In this document: positions 1 to 7,365 of the stretch, piece after piece
Numbering within the stretch: position 1 is the stretch's first letter
Layout: every line of letters begins with the position of its first letter
Assembly: GCF_009834225.1 (NCBI RefSeq)
Contig: NZ_CP047176.1
Span: forward strand, 3,658,001-3,722,000
Reading direction: 5' to 3'
DNA: 64,000 nt
Source: Rathayibacter sp. VKM Ac-2759
GTDB taxonomy: Bacteria > Actinomycetota > Actinomycetes > Actinomycetales > Microbacteriaceae
Program-made: the position numbers and the translations under genes
Notes under the pieces: generated by a model
The model's database searches: none
What the model saw: only the letters and a program-made list of their open reading frames with translations
What the model was told of the DNA's origin: nothing

Positions 1-734
1 CCGCGCTGGTGACCTTCATCGGCTACGGAGGCGGCCGGGGCCTCCTCGACGAGTGGACCGGGATGAGCGCCGCCGGCTACGCGCACCTCGTGATGGACAC
101 CCGCGGCCAGGGGTCCGGCCACCGCAGCGGAGCGACGCCCGACCCGGTCGGCAGCGGCCCGCACGCGAGCGGATTCATGACCCAGGGCATCGAGTCGCCC
201 GACGACTACTACTACCGCCGCGTCTTCACCGACGCGGTCCGCGCGCTCGACGTGCTGCGCGCGCACCCGGCGGTCGACCCCTCGCGGGTCGCGATCTCGG
301 GCGGCAGCCAGGGCGGCGGCATCTGCCTCGCCGTCGCGGGCATCCTCGGGCTGCTCGGCGAGTCGTCGTCGGCGCGGGCGGCGATCATCGACGTGCCGTT
401 CCTCAGCCACATGAGCCACGCGGTGCGGATCATCGACACGTTCCCCTACGGCGAGGTCGGGCGCTACCTGCGCACGCACCGCGGCTCGGAGTCGTTCGTG
501 TTCGACACCCTCTCCTACTTCGACGGCACGTCGTTCGCCCCGCACGCCGAGGTCCCCTCGATGTTCTCGGTCGGCCTGCTCGACGACATCTGCCCGCCGT
601 CGACGGTCTACGCCTCCTACAACCGCTACTCCGGCCCGCGCGAGATGCGCGTCTACCCCTTCAACGGGCACGAGAACGGCGAGGCGTACCAGACCGCCGA
701 GCACGTCCGCTTCCTGGCACGCGAGCTGGCGTAG
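1..734 (+). CDS. Acetyl-xylan esterase / cephalosporin-C deacetylase family (AXE1, CE7), 5' end outside window
   Basis: Alpha/beta hydrolase expected to remove acetyl groups from xylan or xylo-oligosaccharides. The reading frame is already open at base 3, so the N-terminus lies outside the window; GTG at 9 is an internal Val codon. Visible are the family segment GYGGGRG (oxyanion region), the nucleophile elbow SGGSQGGG with Ser at bases 306-308, the acid region LLDDICPPST and the C-terminal catalytic His in NGHENG. About 240 of the usual 320 or so residues are present. No signal peptide can be judged. Its upstream partner genes are not visible; the next gene follows after 91 bp on the same strand. 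Substrate (xylan acetate or other ester) is inferred from the family only. Confidence 0.9.
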   Translation, partial: ALVTFIGYGGGRGLLDEWTGMSAAGYAHLVMDTRGQGSGHRSGATPDPVGSGPHASGFMTQGIESPDDYYYRRVFTDAVRALDVLRAHPAVDPSRVAISGGSQGGGICLAVAGILGLLGESSSARAAIIDVPFLSHMSHAVRIIDTFPYGEVGRYLRTHRGSESFVFDTLSYFDGTSFAPHAEVPSMFSVGLLDDICPPSTVYASYNRYSGPREMRVYPFNGHENGEAYQTAEHVRFLARELA

Positions 735-825
735 CCCCGGGAGGGACAGCGCGACGGCCGTCGGTTTGTGACGCCGCGAGTCGGCGCCGCCGCCCGCACT
801 CAGGCGCGGTCGGCACCATCGACGC

Positions 826-2202
826 ATGACCCGTCAGATCCGCTTCAACGCGTTCGACATGAACTGCGTCGCCCACCAGTCCTCCGGCATGTGGCGCCAC
901 CCCGAGGACCAGTCCTGGCGCTACAAGGACCTCTCGTACTGGACCGACCTCGCGAAGCTGCTCGAGCGCGGCACCTTCGACGGCATCTTCATCGCCGATG
1001 TGCTGGGCACCTACGACGTGTACGGAGGCTCCAACGAGGCCGCGATCCGCCACGGCGCGCAGGTCCCCGTCAACGACCCGATCCTGCTCGTCTCGGCCAT
1101 GGCGGCCGCGACCGAGAACCTCGGCTTCGGCATCACCGCCGGCACCGCCTACGAGCACCCGTACCCGTTCGCCCGCCGGATGTCGACGCTCGACCACCTC
1201 ACCAAGGGCCGCGTCGGCTGGAACGTCGTGACCGGCTACCTCCCGAGCGCCGCCCGCAACATGGGCCACGAGGACCAGCTCGAGCACGACGACCGCTACG
1301 ACGTCGCCGACGAGTACCTCGAGGTGCTCTACAAGCTGTGGGAGGGGTCGTGGGAGGACGACGCGGTCATCCGCGACCGCGATTCCGGGGTCTTCACCGA
1401 CCCGGCCAAGGTGCACGAGATCGGGCACAGCGGCAAGAACTTCACCGTCCCCGGCATCCACCTCTCGGAGCCGTCGGTGCAGCGCACCCCGGTGATCTAC
1501 CAGGCGGGCGCGTCGCCCCGCGGGATCCGCTTCGCGGCGGGCAACGCCGAGGCGATCTTCGTGGCCTCGTCGACGAAGGCGGGCCTCAAGGCCACCGTCT
1601 CGCGGATCCGCGACGCCCTGGAGGCGGCCGGCCGCGACCGCCACTCCGCGAAGATCTACACGCTGCTCACGATCATCACCGATGAGACCAGCGAGAAGGC
1701 GCACGCGAAGCACCGCGACTACCTCTCGTACGCGAGCGAGGAGGGCGCGCTGGTCTTCATGTCGGGCTGGATGGGCATCGACCTGTCGCAGTACGACCTC
1801 GACGAGCCGATCGGCAACGTGAAGAGCAACGCGATCCAGTCGACGGTCGCGAACTTCCAGGAGGCGAACGAGGACGGCTCGGAGTGGAAGGTGCGCGACA
1901 TCGCGCGCCTCGGCGCCATCGGCGGGCTCGGCCCGTTCATCGTCGGCTCCCCGTCGGAGGTGGCCGACCACCTGCAGGAGTGGGTCGAGGACACCGACGT
2001 CGACGGCTTCAACCTCGCCTACGCGATCACGCCGGGCACCTTCGAGGACGTCGTCGAGTACATCGTCCCCGAGCTGCGCCGCCGCGGCGCGTACCCGGAG
2101 GAGTACGTCGAGGGCAGCCTCCGCAACAAGCTGCACGGGCGCGGCGACCGGCTCCCGGAGGAGCACCTCGGCGCCGGCTTCCGCTATCGCACCGAGGCCT
2201 GA
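826..2202 (+). CDS. LLM-class flavin-dependent monooxygenase, NtaA/SnaA/DszA-like
   Basis: A 458-residue bacterial-luciferase-like monooxygenase of the nitrilotriacetate monooxygenase/dibenzothiophene monooxygenase group, which uses FMNH2 supplied by a separate reductase. Recognised by the N-terminal block with SSGMWRHPEDQS, the segment WTDLAKLLERGTFDGIFIADVLG, the conserved GRVGWNVVT motif and the C-terminal VDGFNLAY region; length is normal for the family. No flavin reductase lies beside it, so the reductant would come from elsewhere. The ATG has no convincing ribosome binding site. It is convergent with osmC, with a strong hairpin between them. Substrate is unknown; members act on sulfonates, thiophenes or aminocarboxylates. 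Confidence 0.85.
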   Translation: MTRQIRFNAFDMNCVAHQSSGMWRHPEDQSWRYKDLSYWTDLAKLLERGTFDGIFIADVLGTYDVYGGSNEAAIRHGAQVPVNDPILLVSAMAAATENLGFGITAGTAYEHPYPFARRMSTLDHLTKGRVGWNVVTGYLPSAARNMGHEDQLEHDDRYDVADEYLEVLYKLWEGSWEDDAVIRDRDSGVFTDPAKVHEIGHSGKNFTVPGIHLSEPSVQRTPVIYQAGASPRGIRFAAGNAEAIFVASSTKAGLKATVSRIRDALEAAGRDRHSAKIYTLLTIITDETSEKAHAKHRDYLSYASEEGALVFMSGWMGIDLSQYDLDEPIGNVKSNAIQSTVANFQEANEDGSEWKVRDIARLGAIGGLGPFIVGSPSEVADHLQEWVEDTDVDGFNLAYAITPGTFEDVVEYIVPELRRRGAYPEEYVEGSLRNKLHGRGDRLPEEHLGAGFRYRTEA

Positions 2203-2205
2203 ACG

Positions 2206-2244
2206 CAGAGGCACCCCGCCGCAGTGCGCGACGGGGTGCCTCTG
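2206..2244. terminator. Bidirectional terminator hairpin
   Basis: Perfect 13-bp stem (CAGAGGCACCCCG at 2206-2218 paired with 2232-2244) and 13-nt loop, lying between the convergent stop codons of the monooxygenase and osmC genes. No long T tract follows, as is common in GC-rich actinobacteria. Confidence 0.85.
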
Positions 2245-2259
2245 TCGGTGCGGAGAGGG

Positions 2260-2700
2260 TCAGCTCTCGAAGGTCGCGTCGAGGGTGATCTCGACTCCGG
2301 TCAGCGCCTTGCTGACCGGGCAGGTGTTCTTGGCGTCCTCGGCGGCCTTGAGGAAGGCCGCCTCGTCGATGCCGCTGACCTCGCCGCTGACGACGAGGGC
2401 GATCGTGGTGAGCTTGAAGCCGCCGGCCGAGTCCGGGCCGAGCGAGACGTCGGCGCGCACGTCGAGGGCCTCGACGGTGCCGCCGGCCTGGCCGAGGACG
2501 GCCGAGAACTGCATGGCGTAGCAGGCGGAGTGCGCGGCGCCGAGGAGCTCCTCGGGGCTGGTCGCGCCGTTGGCGTCGTCGGCGGCGCGCTTGGGGAACG
2601 AGACGTCGTAGGTGCCGAGCTTCGAGCTCGAGAGCTCGACCTGGCCCTCGCCGGTCTCGAGCGAGCCGTTCCAGGCGGTGCGTGCAGAACGAGTGGGCAT
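2260..2700 (-). CDS. osmC: OsmC/Ohr-family peroxiredoxin
   Basis: A 146-residue OsmC-family thiol peroxidase that reduces organic hydroperoxides in the cytoplasm. Both redox cysteines are visible: Cys60 in AHSACYAM and Cys127 in NTCPVS, in the usual spacing. The start is the ATG at 2700, preceded by GAAGGAGGAACC on the minus strand; the longer frame upstream is not supported. The promoter region 2701-2798 carries two GAAC-N4-GTTC palindromes (see separate entry), suggesting dedicated stress regulation. The resemblance is to OsmC of the general-stress type rather than Ohr, judged from the sequence around the first cysteine. Confidence 0.92.
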   Translation of the reverse strand: MPTRSARTAWNGSLETGEGQVELSSSKLGTYDVSFPKRAADDANGATSPEELLGAAHSACYAMQFSAVLGQAGGTVEALDVRADVSLGPDSAGGFKLTTIALVVSGEVSGIDEAAFLKAAEDAKNTCPVSKALTGVEITLDATFES

Positions 2701-2730
2701 GGTTCCTCCTTCGTGGCGGGAGCAGGCCGC

Positions 2731-2781
2731 AGAACGGTCGTTCTCCCTGGATGGTCCGAGCATACGGGGAACGAGCGTTCT
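2731..2781 (-). promoter_or_regulatory. osmC promoter with twin GAAC-N4-GTTC palindromes
   Basis: Two palindromes, AGAACGGTCGTTCT (2731-2744) and GGAACGAGCGTTCT (2768-2781), are 37 bp apart. Between them on the minus strand is TATGCT (2763-2758), a fair -10 element, so one site would cover the -35 region and the other the start of the transcript. GAAC-N4-GTTC is the core of the Gram-positive LexA (SOS) box, but a dedicated repressor of another family could also use it. Confidence 0.55.
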
Positions 2782-2798
2782 CCCGCAACGCCCCGCAC

Positions 2799-3113
2799 TC
2801 AGTGCAGAACCTTCAGCCCGATCACGCACGCCACGATGCCGAGCACGAGCAGCGTCCGGACGACCGAGAAGCCCTCGCCGCCGAAGAACATGCCGTAGAG
2901 CACGGTCAGCGAGGCGCCGATCCCGACCCAGACGGCGTAGGCGGTGCCGGTGGGCAGCTCGCGCATCGCGAAGGCGAGGCCCGCCATGCTGGCGACGACG
3001 GCGACTCCGAAGACCACCGACGGGCCGAGGCGGGTGAACCCCTCCGACTTGCCGAGGGCGGTGGCCCACACGGCTTCGAGGACTCCGGACACCACGAGGA
3101 CGATCCACGACAC
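2799..3113 (-). CDS. sugE: SugE/Gdx-type small multidrug resistance transporter (guanidinium exporter)
   Basis: A 104-residue four-helix SMR protein. It starts VSWIVLVVSGVLEAVWA with the membrane Glu13 that couples proton and substrate movement, and has the SugE/Gdx-typical segment LPTGTAYAVWVGIGA. The GTG at 3113 is chosen because it gives the family length and sits 10 bases after the Shine-Dalgarno GAAGGAG; the longer frame starting further upstream would run through a structured RNA leader. That leader matches the guanidine-III riboswitch, which together with the subfamily signature makes guanidinium/proton antiport the likely role rather than general drug efflux. It lies downstream of an amino-acid permease on the same strand. 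Confidence 0.92.
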   Translation of the reverse strand: MSWIVLVVSGVLEAVWATALGKSEGFTRLGPSVVFGVAVVASMAGLAFAMRELPTGTAYAVWVGIGASLTVLYGMFFGGEGFSVVRTLLVLGIVACVIGLKVLH

Positions 3114-3117
3114 TCTC

Positions 3118-3173
3118 GACTCACTCCTTCGAGTCAGTCTTGTCGCGCTGCCGGGTACTGCTCCCTCGTCCGG
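3118..3173 (-). promoter_or_regulatory. Guanidine-III (ykkC-III) riboswitch with overlapping RBS-sequestering hairpin
   Basis: The minus strand from 3173 to 3131 carries the conserved blocks of the guanidine-III aptamer in order: CCGGACGAGG, GTACCCGG and ACAAGAC. The CCGG blocks can form P1. GAGCAGT (after ACGAGG) can pair with ACTGACTC at the 3' end, with one bulged A, as the pseudoknot. GACTC (3135-3131) can alternatively pair with GAGTC (3122-3118), placing the Shine-Dalgarno GAAGGAG in the loop, so guanidine binding would free translation of sugE. The match is to the family consensus as I know it; the switching model is inferred. Confidence 0.88.
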
Positions 3174-3237
3174 ATCGCCGTCATCGGCTCCTGCCATCGT
3201 GCCACCGGGCTCTGTGCACGGCCTGGGCAGCCGGGGG

Positions 3238-4566
3238 TCAGGAGGCGCGCGACGCCCGGCGGGTCACGAGGTGCACGACGACGCCGACCGCGAGCAGGAT
3301 CGCCGCGTAGAGCCAGACCTCGGGGTCCTGCTGCGTGAGCAGGAGCACGCAGGACGCGACTCCGAGCACCGGGATCGCCGTCCAGACGCGGAAGTGGTCG
3401 TGCTCGACGCGGTCGCGGCGCAGCACCAGCACCGAGACGTTCGTGCTGATGAAGACGAGCAGCAGCAGGAGCACCACGGTCTCGGCGAGCGTCGCCAGAT
3501 CGCCGACGAGCGTGAGCAGGGCGGCGGCGAGGGTCGTCACCGCGATCGCGACCCAGGGAGTCCGGCGCTCCGGCAGCACGCGGCCGAGCACGGCGGGCAG
3601 GAGGCCCTCCTTCGCCATGCCGTAGGTCACGCGGCTCGCCATGATCATGGTGAGCAGGGCGCCGTTGGCGACGGCGATCAGGGCGATGAGGCTGAACAGC
3701 CACGCGGGCACGCCCGCTCCCGAGGCGGTCACGACGTCGAGCAGCGGGGCGGAGGACCCGGCCAGTTCGTCGGACGGCAGCGCGATCGAGCTCGCGAGAC
3801 CGACGAGGACGTAGACGCCGCCCGCCGTGAGCAGCGCACCGAACAGCGCGCGCGGGTAGACGCGGCTCGGATCACGGACCTCCTCGGCGACGTTCGCCGA
3901 GGTCTCGAAGCCGACGAACGAGTAGTAGGCGATGATCGCCGCTCCGAGGACGGCGAGCGCCGGAGCCTGCTCGGAGCTGAGCTCGACGGTGCGGCCCAGG
4001 TCGCCGCCCCCGCCCGCGACGAGCAGCGCGACGCACGCGATGACGATGAGCAGGCCGGACACCTCGATGATCGTCATCACCGTGTTGCTGAGGAGCGACT
4101 CCGCCACGCCCCGGGCGTTGAGCAGGGCCACGAGCACGAGGAACACGATCGCCGTCGGCACGGGCGGGACATCGAGGAAGGTGCCGAGGTAGTCGCCCGC
4201 GAAGGCGAGCGAGAGGCCGGCGGCGCTCGTCACGCCAGCCGCGAGCATCGCGAAGCCGACGAGGAACGAGACCACCGGGCGGCGGAACGCGCGCTGCGCG
4301 AAGACGGCGGCGCCTCCGGCCCGCGGGTACTTGGTGACCAGCTCGGCGTAGGAGCCGGCGGTCAGCAGCGCCAGGCCGAGCGAGAGGAGGAGCGGCATCC
4401 ACACGGCGCCGCCCACCTCGGCCGAGAGGGTGCCCATGAGGGCGTAGATGCCCGCGCCGAGCACGTCGCCGAGGATGAAGAAGTAGAGCAGCGGGCCGGT
4501 GATGCGGCGCTTGAGCGAGGGCTGCTCTGCGCCCGCCGTCGAGGCCTCGGTCGTCGCGCGGTCCAT
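3238..4566 (-). CDS. APC-superfamily amino acid permease
   Basis: A 442-residue cytoplasmic-membrane permease with about 12 hydrophobic helices. The N-terminal helix-1 block GPLLYFFILGDVLGAGIY and the helix-2 region with SYAELVTKYPRAGG are typical of APC transporters, and FVGFETSANVAEEVRDPSR is the conserved helix 6 and following loop. The start is the ATG at 4566 with AGAGGA upstream; the much longer open frame upstream lacks a start signal. The sugE riboswitch leader begins 65 bp after its stop, so the two may share a transcript or the leader may have its own promoter. Substrate cannot be read from sequence. Confidence 0.9.
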   Translation of the reverse strand: MDRATTEASTAGAEQPSLKRRITGPLLYFFILGDVLGAGIYALMGTLSAEVGGAVWMPLLLSLGLALLTAGSYAELVTKYPRAGGAAVFAQRAFRRPVVSFLVGFAMLAAGVTSAAGLSLAFAGDYLGTFLDVPPVPTAIVFLVLVALLNARGVAESLLSNTVMTIIEVSGLLIVIACVALLVAGGGGDLGRTVELSSEQAPALAVLGAAIIAYYSFVGFETSANVAEEVRDPSRVYPRALFGALLTAGGVYVLVGLASSIALPSDELAGSSAPLLDVVTASGAGVPAWLFSLIALIAVANGALLTMIMASRVTYGMAKEGLLPAVLGRVLPERRTPWVAIAVTTLAAALLTLVGDLATLAETVVLLLLLVFISTNVSVLVLRRDRVEHDHFRVWTAIPVLGVASCVLLLTQQDPEVWLYAAILLAVGVVVHLVTRRASRAS

Positions 4567-4691
4567 GGGCGTCCTCTCGTCGATCGCGCTCCGCGCGACC
4601 GGGCCACGATAGGCAGCGCGGGCGCGCGGCGGGCAGGCGGTTGACCGGGCGGCGACGAGGGCGCTACGGAGACCCTCGGAGTGGAGCCTGC

Positions 4692-4868
4692 TCAGTCGGA
4701 GACGATGTGGCCGCCTCCGCGCTGCCACGCCATCTCGGCGCCGAGCTGCTCGGCCTCGTCGCGGGAGTCGCCGTGGTGGGTCAGCGCGACGGAGGCGTCG
4801 GCGACGCGGTTGTGCCAGCCGTGCTCGTCGGAGTAGGTCTCGATCGGGGCGATGTGCGGACGGGTCAT
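4692..4868 (-). CDS. Small DUF2188-like protein
   Basis: A 58-residue ORF from ATG 4868 to TGA 4692. The layout is that of DUF2188-type proteins: an N-terminal strand with conserved W (EHGWHNRV), a region like ALTHHGDSRDEAEQLGAEMA in which a repeated-residue helix precedes a short C-terminal strand (GGGHIVSD). Function is unknown. The codon use fits its neighbours, with G/C at third positions. It stands alone between the permease and hxlA. Confidence 0.65.
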   Translation of the reverse strand: MTRPHIAPIETYSDEHGWHNRVADASVALTHHGDSRDEAEQLGAEMAWQRGGGHIVSD

Positions 4869-4977
4869 CGGATGGGGCTTCTCTCGGTAGGGGAGCTTCC
4901 AGGGAACGCCGGACGGCGCCCGCCCTCCAGAGGGTTGACGCGACGCGCGTCCCGTGGCCGCCTCCGGCTCGCAGGAA

Positions 4978-5022
4978 CACGTTCGGCTCGCGGAATCGGG
5001 AGGATTCGACGAGCCGAACGTG
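4978..5022 (-). terminator. Terminator downstream of hxlA
   Basis: A 13-bp perfect stem (CACGTTCGGCTCG at 4978-4990 with 5010-5022) encloses a second small stem GAATC/GATTC. It lies 45 bp past the hxlA stop and would end the hxlBA transcript. Confidence 0.75.
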
Positions 5023-5066
5023 CTGTCACGAGCCGGCGGTCACTCCGGGCGTGCGGGGCGGAGGGG

Positions 5067-5690
5067 TCAGACGATCGCGGCGCGCAGGGCCTTGGCGGCC
5101 TCGCCCACGTCGGGGGCTCCGTAGATCGCGCCGCCGGCGACGGCGACCTGGGCGCCCGAGCGCTGGACGGCCTCGATCGTCGCGGTGCTCACTCCGCCGG
5201 CCACCGAGAACGGCACGCCGGAGGACTCGCCGTCGCTGAGCAGGGAGTCGAGCGTGTAGCCGTCCTCGGCCTGCTCGTCGAGACCGGCGTGCATCTCGAC
5301 GAACTCGGCGCCGAGGGCGACGACCTCCTTGGCGCGAGCGGCCTTGTCGGGCACCCCGATGAGGTCGACGACGACGCCCTTGCCGTGCTTCTTCGCCGCG
5401 GCGACGGCTCCCGCGACGGTGCTGTCGCCGGCGACGCCGAGGACGGTGACGAGGTCGGCGCCGGCCTCGAAGGCCATGCCGGCCTCGAGCTCGCCGGCGT
5501 CCATGGTCTTGAGGTCGGCGAACACGATCTTGTCGGGGTGCGCCTTCTTGATCGCGGTGATGGCCGAGAGACCCTCGCTCTTGATGAGGGGGGTGCCGAG
5601 CTCGAGGATGTCGACGTGCGGCGCGGCCGCGGCGGCGAGCTCGAGGGCGGCGTCGGTGCTGAGGGTGTCCATGGCGAACTGGAGCTTCAT
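5067..5690 (-). CDS. hxlA: 3-hexulose-6-phosphate synthase
   Basis: A 207-residue TIM-barrel enzyme of the OMP-decarboxylase suprafamily that condenses formaldehyde with ribulose 5-phosphate to D-arabino-3-hexulose 6-phosphate, the first step of the ribulose monophosphate pathway. The family DxKxxD metal/phosphate motif is present as ADLKTMD, followed by the phosphate-binding end VAGGV and VAGGAIYGA. It lies 28 bp downstream of the isomerase gene, with AGGAAG before its ATG, so the two form an operon. In non-methylotrophs the pair mainly removes formaldehyde made by demethylation reactions. Confidence 0.95.
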   Translation of the reverse strand: MKLQFAMDTLSTDAALELAAAAAPHVDILELGTPLIKSEGLSAITAIKKAHPDKIVFADLKTMDAGELEAGMAFEAGADLVTVLGVAGDSTVAGAVAAAKKHGKGVVVDLIGVPDKAARAKEVVALGAEFVEMHAGLDEQAEDGYTLDSLLSDGESSGVPFSVAGGVSTATIEAVQRSGAQVAVAGGAIYGAPDVGEAAKALRAAIV

Positions 5691-5718
5691 GAGGTTCTGC
5701 TTCCTGTTGGGGTGGGGG

Positions 5719-6303
5719 TCATTCGAGATTGGAGTGGCGCGGCCAGAGCTCGTCGGCGCCGGCCCCGCTCCGCTTCCACAGAGCGTGGAACAGCGCGTCG
5801 CCCGTGAGCACGACGACCTGCTCGAAGAGGCCGCCGGAGTACTGCGCCGAGGCGCGCCCCGAGCGGTCGAGCTTGTCGGCGGCCGGCACCACGACCACGG
5901 CGGAGGCGAGCCCGGCGAGCGGGGAGTCGCCGGCGGTGGTCAGCGCGGCCACCCGGGCGCCGGTGTCGACCGCCGACTGCGCCGCACGGACGATGCCGCC
6001 CGTGGTGCCCGAGCCGCTCGCGGTCAGGAGCACGTCGCCGGGGGCGATCGCCGGAGTCGTCGCATCGCCGACCACGTGCACGCGCAGCCCGAGGTGCATC
6101 AGCCGCATCGCGGTCATCCGCAACGCGAGGCCCGATCGGCCGGCGCCGTGCACGAAGACGCGCTCGGCCTCGTTCAGCAGGGACGCGACCTCGTCGAGGC
6201 CCTCGAGCGCACCGGCGGCCGCGGTGACCTCGGCGACGATCGCGGCGAGGGCGCGGGCGGGGTCGGTGGTCGGATCGGCGGGCGGAGTCGAGGCGTCGGA
6301 CAT
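5719..6303 (-). CDS. hxlB: 6-phospho-3-hexuloisomerase (SIS domain)
   Basis: A single SIS (sugar isomerase) domain that converts 3-hexulose 6-phosphate to fructose 6-phosphate, completing formaldehyde entry into sugar phosphates. Key parts are FVHGAGRSGLALRM and LLTASGSGTTGGIV, the phosphosugar-binding loops. The ATG at 6303 (194 residues) is preferred on family length, although its AGGAG abuts the start codon; a GTG at 6342 would add 13 residues and has no better site. It is the first gene of hxlBA and is divergent from the HATPase-LuxR gene across a short region with an 8-bp inverted repeat. Confidence 0.92.
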   Translation of the reverse strand: MSDASTPPADPTTDPARALAAIVAEVTAAAGALEGLDEVASLLNEAERVFVHGAGRSGLALRMTAMRLMHLGLRVHVVGDATTPAIAPGDVLLTASGSGTTGGIVRAAQSAVDTGARVAALTTAGDSPLAGLASAVVVVPAADKLDRSGRASAQYSGGLFEQVVVLTGDALFHALWKRSGAGADELWPRHSNLE

Positions 6304-6362
6304 CTCCTCAGCGTGCGCCTCCGCCCCGGGCGGGGCCGCCACCTGTCCGAGCAGGACCCCCT

Positions 6363-6383
6363 ACCCGAACGGGTGGTTCGGGT
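6363..6383. promoter_or_regulatory. Inverted-repeat operator in the hxlB / luxR divergent region
   Basis: ACCCGAAC-GGGTG-GTTCGGGT is a perfect 8-bp inverted repeat with a 5-bp spacer. Two further GGGTAG hexamers follow at 6390-6395 and 6403-6408. The position between two divergent starts suggests a regulator binding site, probably for the adjacent LuxR-type protein. Confidence 0.6.
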
Positions 6384-6417
6384 CACGGCGGGTAGGCGAG
6401 GCGGGTAGGTTCGCAGG

Positions 6418-7227
6418 ATGACCTCGACACCCGCCTCCCGCTCGGTCCTGCTCGAGCACGCCCGCCTCGTCGCGGAGCAGGCCGACCGGCACGCGGTCGC
6501 TCTCGAGTCGGTGCTGGCCGCGCTGCGCGCCCCACGGCTGGACGATCGCGCGGCCCGGGCCGAAGCGGTCGAGATCGCGACGAACGCCCTGGTCGAGCTG
6601 CGCACCGCGACCGACGAGCAGCGCAGCGCGATGCTCGAGCCCGTCGTGGGAGCCTTCGCGCGCCTCCGGAGCGACCTGCGGCCGCTGGTGCGCTTCGGCG
6701 ACCTCGACGTGCAGTTCGTCGAGCCGCCGGCGACCGGGCGGGCGCTGCCCGGCGAGGTGGCCCACGCGGCGCGGGCGATCGTGCGGAGCGCGGTGCTCGC
6801 CTCCGTCGAGTCGGAGGAGACCCGCCGCGTGCGCATCCAGTGGGACTGCGACGGCCTGAACCTGCTGATCGAGATCCGCGACGACGGCCGCGGCGAGCTG
6901 ACCGCCCGCGACGAGGCGCTGCGCCCCATCGCCGAGCGCGTGAGCGGACTCGACGGCGAGCTCGAGATCACCTCGACCGCCGGATGGGGGTCGACCCTGT
7001 CGATCCGCCTCCCCCTCGACCCGCCCGCCCAGCCCGACGGCCTCGACGTGGTCGAGCTGAGCGCCCGCGAGCGCGAGGTCCTGCACCTGATCACGCTCGG
7101 CGCCTCCAACCACCGCATCGCCGACGACCTCGGCATCAGCGAGAACACCGCGAAGTTCCACGTCTCGAACCTGCTGCGCAAGGCCGGCGCCCGCAACCGC
7201 GCCGAGCTGGCCGCCCTGGCGCGCTGA
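6418..7227 (+). CDS. Histidine-kinase-type ATPase domain fused to LuxR HTH
   Basis: A 269-residue soluble protein. Residues about 25-110 are helical, like the dimerisation region of NarX/DesK-type kinases, but I see no phospho-accepting His motif. Residues about 115-200 look like a HATPase_c fold, with G1-like IEIRDDGRGE and G2-like AGWGSTLSIRLPL. Residues about 205-269 are a clear LuxR/NarL HTH (LSAREREVLHLITLGASNHRIADDLGISENTAKFH, given here as the standard block without listing more). Kinase-like and DNA-binding parts are normally in separate proteins, so this may be a one-component ATP- or ligand-responsive regulator. It is divergent from hxlBA, which it probably controls. Confidence 0.8.
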   Translation: MTSTPASRSVLLEHARLVAEQADRHAVALESVLAALRAPRLDDRAARAEAVEIATNALVELRTATDEQRSAMLEPVVGAFARLRSDLRPLVRFGDLDVQFVEPPATGRALPGEVAHAARAIVRSAVLASVESEETRRVRIQWDCDGLNLLIEIRDDGRGELTARDEALRPIAERVSGLDGELEITSTAGWGSTLSIRLPLDPPAQPDGLDVVELSAREREVLHLITLGASNHRIADDLGISENTAKFHVSNLLRKAGARNRAELAALAR

Positions 7228-7323
7228 GGCGGGGCCTCGCCCGTCGTTGACAGAGTGAGGACTCCTCAACATGCTGACCGTGCGCACCGTCGCTCGCGCA
7301 CGCACTCACCGGGGGAGAAGGAC

Positions 7324-7365
7324 ATGTCCGAGGCTCGTCTCCGGCGGAGCAGCCGGCCGAGATGA
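7324..7365 (+). CDS. Arginine-rich 13-residue leader ORF overlapping the GAF-ANTAR start
   Basis: ATG at 7324 follows a strong GGGGGAGAAGG site and encodes MSEARLRRSSRPR; its TGA overlaps the ATG of the next gene (ATGA at 7362-7365). The next ATG has only a weaker site, so the leader may drive coupled translation. It could also be a chance ORF in GC-rich DNA. Confidence 0.4.
   Translation: MSEARLRRSSRPR

Noticed and set aside
2799-3197. Longer 132-residue form of the SugE protein
   Set aside because: The extra N-terminus would be read through the riboswitch aptamer and does not fit the SMR family length.
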